Below, in pieces: positions 55,865-61,553 of a stretch of 64,000 nucleotides of DNA (positions within the stretch are counted from its first letter, which is position 1; every line of letters starts with the position of its first letter). This DNA is from Pontiellaceae bacterium B1224 (GTDB lineage Bacteria; Verrucomicrobiota; Kiritimatiellia; Kiritimatiellales; Pontiellaceae). The notes below the pieces were generated by a model. The model was given only the letters and a program-made list of their open reading frames with translations, was not told the origin of the DNA and did no database searches. The position numbers were made by a program, and so were the translations under genes. The stretch spans positions 62,001 to 126,000 of the forward strand of contig JAROBA010000006.1 of assembly GCA_029432815.1 (NCBI GenBank), given 5' to 3'.

Positions 55865-56709
55865 TCAAGAATATCCTTCAAGGCTGATGCGATATCAGCA
55901 TGTTTAAATTTATACCCGTTTTCAAGTAACTTTACGGGCTCCACGCGTGTACTGGAAAGTAAAAGTGCATCTGCCATTTCGCCAAACAGTATTCTGGCTG
56001 CAAATGAGGGTAGAGGTATTACGGTCGGCCTATGCAGTGCAGTACCTAACTCTTTCGTAAATTTATAATTTATTACTGCTTTCGGGCTGACCAGATTCAC
56101 AGGGCCTTTAATATTTGGATTCGAGATAATGAAAAGGATGGCATTCACCATATCCGCAAGGCTTATCCAGCTCATGTATTGTTTTCCATTTCCAAGTATT
56201 CCGCCTCCACCCATTTTAAATGGGGGAAGCATCTTGTGCAGTGCACCACCCTTTGCATCCAATACAATGCCAGTTCGGATGTGTACGACCCGTACGTTTG
56301 CCTTTATTGCAGGGTTTGTGGCTTCTTCCCATTTTTTGCACACATCAGGAAGAAATCCCTGTCCTGGTGCGCTTGATTCAGAAAGCTTTTCATCAGCTCG
56401 ATCTCCATAGAAACCAATTGCCGAAGCCGATATAAAAACAGCAGGTTTTACAGTTGCACTTGAAATTCGTGTAGCGAGTGTCTGGGTCCCCCCTACCCTG
56501 CTGTTTTCGATACGTTTTTTCTTAGCTGAACTCCATCGACCTTCTGCAATACTTTCTCCTGCAAGGTGAATAACAGCATCGGTTTCAGTAAAGTTATCAA
56601 CCTCATCAAAAGTCCGGGAAATCCTGATCACTTCATGCTGTTCTGTTTTGAGTCTGTTAACCAATGCGCTGCCAACCAATCCATGCGAACCTGAGATGTA
56701 AACTTTCAT
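55861..56709 (-). CDS. TIGR01777/YfcH-type NAD-dependent epimerase
   Basis: A 282-residue Rossmann protein from the ATG at 56709. The start MKVYISGSHGLVGSALVNRL is the NAD-binding motif; later motifs are AVIHLAGESIAEGRWSSAKK, SRVGGTQTL, SASAIGFYGDR and WISLADMVNAI. The substrate of this family is unknown. It heads the epimerase - HNH - amrS operon on the minus strand. A perfect 15-bp-class hairpin (56740-56777) lies in its leader next to the inverted-repeat element. Confidence 0.9.
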   Translation of the reverse strand: MKVYISGSHGLVGSALVNRLKTEQHEVIRISRTFDEVDNFTETDAVIHLAGESIAEGRWSSAKKKRIENSRVGGTQTLATRISSATVKPAVFISASAIGFYGDRADEKLSESSAPGQGFLPDVCKKWEEATNPAIKANVRVVHIRTGIVLDAKGGALHKMLPPFKMGGGGILGNGKQYMSWISLADMVNAILFIISNPNIKGPVNLVSPKAVINYKFTKELGTALHRPTVIPLPSFAARILFGEMADALLLSSTRVEPVKLLENGYKFKHADIASALKDILE

Positions 56710-56739
56710 TTTAATAGTTCCTTTTAACATTCAGACAAA

Positions 56740-56777
56740 TTCCGATTAGGGCACCTGTCCGGTGCCCGTAATCGGAA
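56740..56777. repeat. Strong hairpin flanking the inverted-repeat element
   Basis: TTCCGATTA pairs with TAATCGGAA and GGGCACC with GGTGCCC, one G bulged, around a 5-nt loop. The right arm overlaps the first four bases of the left terminal inverted repeat. It may be the target site of the insertion. Confidence 0.6.
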
Positions 56778-56820
56778 ATAAGGGCAGGTGTGCTGCACGG
56801 GGTGGATGTCCTCCCGTTGG
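56774..56820 (+). repeat. Left terminal inverted repeat
   Basis: 47 bp, one mismatch to the reverse complement of 58557-58603. It contains GTGGATGTCCT (56802-56812), which is complementary to the leader just before the first gene. Confidence 0.9.
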
Positions 56821-56856
56821 TCCCGCATAATGCGGGTGCAAAAAACCAACAAAGAA

Positions 56857-56867
56857 AGGACATCCAC
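56857..56867 (+). promoter_or_regulatory. Leader segment sequestering the ribosome site of the first DUF1670 gene
   Basis: AGGACATCCAC (56857-56867) ends directly at the ATG at 56868 and overlaps the AAAGGA ribosome site. It is the perfect complement of 56802-56812 in the left repeat. Pairing would hide the start in transcripts that read through from outside. Confidence 0.6.
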
Positions 56868-57905
56868 ATGATCAAACGTACGGATAAACCGAAGGCGGAG
56901 CAAGCCCGTCGATTAAGATTGAAAACCCAGGAACAGCAGCTGGCCAGGCTGGCAGTCGATGGCGCGGGGCTGAGTCCGTGGGAGGCCATAGAGCTCGTAA
57001 AAATGGTTTCGGAAGTTTATTTCGCGGAGCCGCAGGACAACCCGCTTCGAAGCGGTCAGATGTTTTATGAGTGTGCGGCGGCATCTGAAGGGGCCGGAAA
57101 ACCGTTGCGCGAATGTGCTTTGGCCCGTGTGGTGCTTACGATCCACGATCCCGAAGACATTGAAATCCATAACAAAGACGGGGCCGACGAGCTGCGCCGC
57201 CACTGCATCCTGCGGATGACGGAGGAGGCCCGGGAGCAGGACGGCTTGCTGACGCAGGAGGATCTCGCCCGCCTGCTGCACTGCAATGTGCGCACCATCC
57301 GGCGTGATGTGAGGGTTTTCCGGGAGCAGGGGATCGTGGTGGCCACGCGCGGCACGATGAAAGATATCGGGCCGGGCGTATCGCACCGGGGCGTGGCCAT
57401 CGGCCACTGGATCAACGGCGACGACACGCCGGAGGTCGCGCGCAAAATCAACCATTCGCTGGCAGCGGTCGAACGCTATATCGACACCTTTGCCCGCGTG
57501 GTCTTTCTCGAACAGAAGCAGTTCGACTGTTTTGCAACGGCACTGACGATGCGGATCTCTGTGGCCGGTGCGAAAACCTTCCTGGGTATACTTGAAGAGC
57601 ACCGGCACCGACCGGAGTTTAAGCGGCGGCTACAGGAGCTTGAAATTATCGGCGGGAGGTTCTTCGAAGCGGAGGACTTCGAAAAAGGGGATCTACGCAC
57701 CACGCGAATGCGAAAAACGCATGGAGGCTGCCGTGAAAAAGAAAGAGACCCATCTTCAGGCCACCTACAACCCCATGATGTTCAAAACCTTCGTCGGCGC
57801 GCTCGAGGCGTTCTTTGCCGACGAATGCCCGCAGCTCGGCGGCATGCGTACCCGTCAGGTGCTCGTACAGGCCGTACTCGGCATGGTCAACGAGTTCTTC
57901 CCTGA
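56868..57905 (+). CDS. DUF1670-like HTH protein, first copy
   Basis: A 345-residue protein. Middle blocks are VSEVYFAEPQ..PLRSGQMFYE, a helix-turn-helix LLTQEDLARLLHCNVRTIRRDVRVFREQG, RGTMKDIGPGVSHRG and HSLAAVERYIDTFARVVFLEQK. The order is typical of DUF1670. No catalytic residues are established for that family. It is paralogous to the second gene over nearly the whole length. The C-terminal ~55 residues overlap the start of the second gene and have unusual Arg-rich composition, so they may be noise. The function is unknown; a DNA-binding or recombination role is suggested only by the flanking inverted repeats. Confidence 0.75.
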   Translation: MIKRTDKPKAEQARRLRLKTQEQQLARLAVDGAGLSPWEAIELVKMVSEVYFAEPQDNPLRSGQMFYECAAASEGAGKPLRECALARVVLTIHDPEDIEIHNKDGADELRRHCILRMTEEAREQDGLLTQEDLARLLHCNVRTIRRDVRVFREQGIVVATRGTMKDIGPGVSHRGVAIGHWINGDDTPEVARKINHSLAAVERYIDTFARVVFLEQKQFDCFATALTMRISVAGAKTFLGILEEHRHRPEFKRRLQELEIIGGRFFEAEDFEKGDLRTTRMRKTHGGCREKERDPSSGHLQPHDVQNLRRRARGVLCRRMPAARRHAYPSGARTGRTRHGQRVLP

Positions 57906-58545
57906 AACCAGCCACCTGCGCCAGGGACAGATCCAATGGGTCACGGTGGACAAGGACGAGACCGCCTCCTATGGCAAAAGCATGCGCAACACCCGCCTCA
58001 AGAGCGTCGTGCTCGACCTCGTCCGAACCGAGGACATTGCCGAACGCGCTGAGGGCAAGCGGCTGCGCGAGATTAAAAAAGAAGCCGCCGTACGGTTGTT
58101 CGAACAGGCCGATGACCAGGGCGGCTGCATGACCCATGCCGAGGTCGCCATCCTGCTCAAGATCTCGCCGGCCACCGTCGGACGCTACATCCATGAACAC
58201 GAGTTCGAAACCGACGGGCTGGTTCCCCGGCGCGGCACGATCCACGACATGGGCCCGACACTCACCCATAAAAAGCCCATCATCCGCAAACTGTTCCTCG
58301 ACGGTAAAACCGTCAGCCAGGTCAGCCGCGAAACCCGGCACAGCCCCGAGGCGATCCACCGCTACATCCGCAACTTCCGGCAGGTGCTGCTCTGCCGCCA
58401 GAAAGGACTCGATGTAAAGGAAACCGCATTCGCCGTAAAAATCAGCGAACGCCTCGTGCTCGAATACCACGCGCTCATCGACAAGTTCGCCGAAGAAAAC
58501 GTCGTCCTCGAAAGCATCTTGCAATATGTCGGGAAGGAACTATAA
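57733..58545 (+). CDS. DUF1670-like HTH protein, second copy
   Basis: A 270-residue protein, most likely from the GTG at 57733, since GGAGG stands five bases before it. It parallels the first copy: VNEFFPETSHLRQGQIQWVTV, a HTH CMTHAEVAILLKISPATVGRYIHEHE, RRGTIHDMGPTLTHKK, HSPEAIHRYIRNFRQVLLCRQKGLD and VLEYHALI. It lies in a different frame that overlaps the end of the first gene by 173 bp, suggesting translational coupling. It lacks any DDE, serine or tyrosine recombinase motif. The stop is 11 bp before the right inverted repeat. Confidence 0.8.
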   Translation: MKKKETHLQATYNPMMFKTFVGALEAFFADECPQLGGMRTRQVLVQAVLGMVNEFFPETSHLRQGQIQWVTVDKDETASYGKSMRNTRLKSVVLDLVRTEDIAERAEGKRLREIKKEAAVRLFEQADDQGGCMTHAEVAILLKISPATVGRYIHEHEFETDGLVPRRGTIHDMGPTLTHKKPIIRKLFLDGKTVSQVSRETRHSPEAIHRYIRNFRQVLLCRQKGLDVKETAFAVKISERLVLEYHALIDKFAEENVVLESILQYVGKEL

Positions 58546-58556
58546 CTCATGAACCT

Positions 58557-58603
58557 CCAACGGGAGGACATCCACCCCGTGCAGGACACCTGCCCTTATT
58601 TCC
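58557..58603 (-). repeat. Right terminal inverted repeat
   Basis: Reverse complement matches the left repeat at 46 of 47 positions. It ends 11 bp after the second gene's stop. Confidence 0.9.
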
Positions 58604-58668
58604 TATGTAAATACTGTCTAAATCAGTATTCGAATTGATAAAGGTTTACTTACAATAAACCTGAAAAT

Positions 58669-58677
58669 TGTTGATAA
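58669..58677 (-). promoter_or_regulatory. DnaA-box-like site upstream of mnmG
   Basis: TTATCAACA on the minus strand, identical to the site at 52828. The region 58604-58786 is AT-rich and otherwise empty; a second candidate for origin-type sequence. Confidence 0.35.
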
Positions 58678-58786
58678 CCATCGAAAATTTAATTTCACAG
58701 AATTTTATTTTCTGCAACTGCTTGTTGACCAAATCATTGACGAGTGCAACTATCCTCGCCCTTACCAGTTACAGGATACTAATCAT

Positions 58787-60691
58787 ATGAATAATACATC
58801 GTATAAAGTTATAGTTGTTGGCGGTGGTCATGCCGGCTATGAAGCTGCTTTAGCATCATCACGAATGGGTGTTAAAACATTGTTAATTACTTTAAATAAA
58901 CAACTTATAGGTAGATTGCCTTGTAATCCTGCTGTTGGAGGTATTGCGAAATCCCATCTCGTATCTGAATTGGATGCGCTTGGTGGTGAGTTAGGTCGAA
59001 ACTCCGATTATACGGGAATTCAGTATCGTATGCTAAACACCCGGAAAGGACCGGCAGTTCAGTCAAATCGTATTCAATGTGATAAGGATTTATTTCCTGT
59101 TCGTATTCAGGCGGTATTAGGGATGCAGGAAAATCTGGATATTCATGATGACATTGTGACTGCAATACGAACGAAGGGATCAAAGATTTGTGGAGTAACA
59201 ACGCGCGGTAGTGGTGATATAGATGCAGCTTCTGTTGTTATATGCACCGGTACTTTTCTTAGAGGTCGTGTTTTGATTGGTATGAAAAGTATTAAGGAAG
59301 GACGGATGGGAGAAGAATCTGCTGAGGATTTATCTGCTTCATTTGACCGATTTGGTTTTACTCTTGGGAGATTGAAAACAGGAACGCCGCCTCGTATTCA
59401 TCGTGATTCGGTGGATTATTCAAGGATGGAGATTCAGCCTGGTGAAGATCCCCCACCCTTTTTTTCTCGGATGGCACGAAAGGAATGGAAAATGTTCCAC
59501 GTGGAACATGAGCGGAAAGATCAAACCTTAATGAATCGCATGTTCCATGTGGAACATCAGGGATTGCATCCTTGGACACCGGGAACTGAGCAGATTCCTT
59601 GCTGGTTGACACATACTAATGAGCGAACGCATCAGATTATTGCTGATAATCTGACAAAAAGCGCAATGTATGGCGGGGTGGTTGAAGGAACTGGGGTTCG
59701 CTATTGCCCTTCAATTGAAGATAAAATTATTAAATTTGCTGACAGAACCTCCCATCATGTCTTTGTTGAGCCAGAGGGACGAAATAATATACGACTCTAT
59801 CCTAACGGTACTTCAAATAGTCTTCCAGAGGAGGTTCAGGAAGAAATGATTCATTCTATCCAGGGATTGGAAAAAGCTGAAATTATTCGTCCCGGCTATG
59901 CAATAGAATATGATTATGCGGATCCAACCCAGCTTTTTCATACGCTGGAAACAAAACGCGTGGAGAGTCTATATTTTGCAGGGCAACTGAACGGAACTAC
60001 TGGGTATGAAGAAGCAGCTGGCCAGGGGTTTGTTGCCGGAGCCAATGCTGCACTGAAGTCAATAGGTATAGATCCGCTTGTATTGAGTCGAAATGAGAGT
60101 TATATAGGAGTCCTTATTGATGATTTGGTAACGAAAGGGACAGATGAACCTTATAGAATGTTTACATCCAGATCTGAACATCGTCTAACCTTACGTCAGG
60201 ATAATGCGTATTTCCGCCTGTTGGAAAAAACAAAACAGATCGCGATTGTTGATTCTTCTGAAATTGGTGATATTGAAAAACAACGTATTATAATCGATCG
60301 TGAATCAAATCGTCTAGAAAAAGTATTTCATGAAGGAAAGTCGCTTGCTCAGATTCTCCGGCAACCGGAGATATCCTATAAAGATCTTCCCCAGGATTCA
60401 GGCTCTTTAGATGAAGAGGTGATTAAGCAGGTTGAAATTGAGGTTAAGTACGCTGGATATATTAAGCGGGAGAGAGATCGCATTGAGATTTCAAGAAAAC
60501 AGGAAAAGCAGCATATTCCAATTAATTTTGATTATGATTCAGTACAGAGTCTCCGCTATGAAGCGCGGGAAAAGTTAAAAAATATACGTCCGGAAAATCT
60601 GGGGCAGGCTGGTAGGATATCCGGCGTAAACCCATCTGATATATCCATTCTGGCAATGTGGTTTAAAAAAGGAACGGTCTCCTCAAAATAG
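58787..60691 (+). CDS. mnmG: tRNA uridine-5-carboxymethylaminomethyl modification enzyme MnmG, with parS-bearing insertion
   Basis: A 634-residue FAD protein that, with MnmE, modifies the wobble uridine of several tRNAs. The FAD motif is [19 protein letters not shown] at residues ~11-29; then [47 protein letters not shown] and [16 protein letters not shown]. Around residues 232-262 an insertion carries FHVEH twice ([18 protein letters not shown]), encoded by two parS-like palindromes. The codon use of this gene is more AT-rich than the element before it. It is immediately downstream of the inverted-repeat element. Confidence 0.96.
   Translation: MNNTSYKVIVVGGGHAGYEAALASSRMGVKTLLITLNKQLIGRLPCNPAVGGIAKSHLVSELDALGGELGRNSDYTGIQYRMLNTRKGPAVQSNRIQCDKDLFPVRIQAVLGMQENLDIHDDIVTAIRTKGSKICGVTTRGSGDIDAASVVICTGTFLRGRVLIGMKSIKEGRMGEESAEDLSASFDRFGFTLGRLKTGTPPRIHRDSVDYSRMEIQPGEDPPPFFSRMARKEWKMFHVEHERKDQTLMNRMFHVEHQGLHPWTPGTEQIPCWLTHTNERTHQIIADNLTKSAMYGGVVEGTGVRYCPSIEDKIIKFADRTSHHVFVEPEGRNNIRLYPNGTSNSLPEEVQEEMIHSIQGLEKAEIIRPGYAIEYDYADPTQLFHTLETKRVESLYFAGQLNGTTGYEEAAGQGFVAGANAALKSIGIDPLVLSRNESYIGVLIDDLVTKGTDEPYRMFTSRSEHRLTLRQDNAYFRLLEKTKQIAIVDSSEIGDIEKQRIIIDRESNRLEKVFHEGKSLAQILRQPEISYKDLPQDSGSLDEEVIKQVEIEVKYAGYIKRERDRIEISRKQEKQHIPINFDYDSVQSLRYEAREKLKNIRPENLGQAGRISGVNPSDISILAMWFKKGTVSSK
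59493..59508. promoter_or_regulatory. parS-like centromere site 1 inside mnmG
   Basis: TGTTCCACGTGGAACA, a perfect 16-bp palindrome that differs from the canonical parS by one symmetrical base pair (TTTCACGTGAAA to TTCCACGTGGAA) and matches Pseudomonas-type parS. Its position beside an origin region fits chromosome segregation by ParB. Confidence 0.85.
59541..59556. promoter_or_regulatory. parS-like centromere site 2 inside mnmG
   Basis: TGTTCCATGTGGAACA, one base off palindrome symmetry in the centre, 48 bp after site 1. Together they form a tandem ParB-binding cluster. Confidence 0.75.
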
Positions 60692-60710
60692 TTTTCCCAG
60701 CGTTGAGTTT

Positions 60711-60730
60711 ACAGCTTAGGCTGTTTTTTT
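60711..60730 (+). terminator. Terminator of mnmG
   Basis: A short stem ACAGC/GCTGT around TTAG, followed by seven T. It lies 20 bp past the stop. Confidence 0.6.
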
Positions 60731-61013
60731 ATTTTATTTAAAATTTCTACCTGATACCCGGTTAAATTTTATTACATCCTTTGATCTCTGGTAGGCGATA
60801 CATATCGAAGTTGTTCGAAACCTGAGCATGTATATTTAAATAATTATAATATTCAAACAATATAATTAATAACATATAAATTGATGTAAGTTATATTTCG
60901 TATAAATATATCGATACAAATAGAGAGAACTTGCTGATATTAATTATCCAAGTATAATATTTAGTGGACTTTACGTATTCAATTTGTGCTAACCGCTAAA
61001 TAGGGGACGAAAG
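60731..61013. other. AT-rich intergenic region before the hydrogenase-type operon
   Basis: About 280 bp of mostly A/T sequence without credible genes. It probably holds the promoter of the NuoE-like gene; no consensus is convincing. The ribosome site GGGGACGAAAG is at the right end. Confidence 0.5.
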
Positions 61014-61553
61014 ATGATTGATGATGCAATATCTATTAGTTGTACCTGTGAAGAAACTTATGACTCTAATACTCAATTTATTAAATTAGATGAAATTTTA
61101 GCAGAGTACAAATATAAGGACGGAGGCTTAATACCGGTTCTGCAGATCGCACAAGGCCTTTTTGGTTATCTTCCCGACGAAGTATTGCGCCATATTGCAA
61201 AAAATATGGATAAGCCTTATAGCGAGGTAGCCGGTGTAGTGAGTTTTTATTCATTTTTTTCAACCCAGCCACGAGGTAAATATGTCATAAAAGTTTGCCT
61301 AGGAACAGCATGTTATGTACGAGGGGGTAAACAAGTCCTAGATGCCATTAAGAAGGAACTGGCTGTTGATGTTGGTGAAACTACCACCGATAAACTTTTT
61401 TCACTTGAAGTAGCCCGTTGCTTCGGTGCCTGTGGATTGGCTCCGGCAATCATGATTAACGATGATGTTCACCAACGTGTGAAACCTACCCGTATCAAAC
61501 AGATTCTATCTTCCTATTATAAATTTGAAGAGGAGGGTCTGGATCATGCTTAA
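61014..61553 (+). CDS. NuoE/HydC-like [2Fe-2S] subunit
   Basis: A 179-residue thioredoxin-like ferredoxin subunit. The [2Fe-2S] ligands are in CLGTACYVRG and CFGACGLAP. The LIPVLQIAQGLFGYLPDEVLRHIA and VVSFYSFFSTQPRGKYVIKVC blocks are typical of NuoE/HoxE/HydC. It would take electrons from the NuoF-type FMN site. It overlaps the next gene by 8 bp, so the two are subunits of one NADH-linked complex, such as an electron-bifurcating [FeFe] hydrogenase; the catalytic subunit lies outside the window. Confidence 0.9.
   Translation: MIDDAISISCTCEETYDSNTQFIKLDEILAEYKYKDGGLIPVLQIAQGLFGYLPDEVLRHIAKNMDKPYSEVAGVVSFYSFFSTQPRGKYVIKVCLGTACYVRGGKQVLDAIKKELAVDVGETTTDKLFSLEVARCFGACGLAPAIMINDDVHQRVKPTRIKQILSSYYKFEEEGLDHA

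Larger units (their letters stand above)
56774..58603. mobile_element. Candidate novel insertion element with 47-bp terminal inverted repeats and two DUF1670-like genes
   Basis: The left (56774-56820) and right (58557-58603) ends are inverted repeats of 47 bp, identical except for one base (56792 versus 58585). They begin GGAAATAAGGGCAGG outward. Two paralogous HTH genes lie between them, and no known transposase motif is present. The interior is clearly more GC-rich than the AT-rich flanks (epimerase/mnmG), pointing to acquisition. No clear target duplication is seen. Confidence 0.75.

Noticed and set aside
56790-56867. Upstream in-frame start at 56790 for the first DUF1670-like gene
   Set aside because: The codons would read through the inverted repeat and hairpin; the AAAGGA site fits the ATG at 56868.
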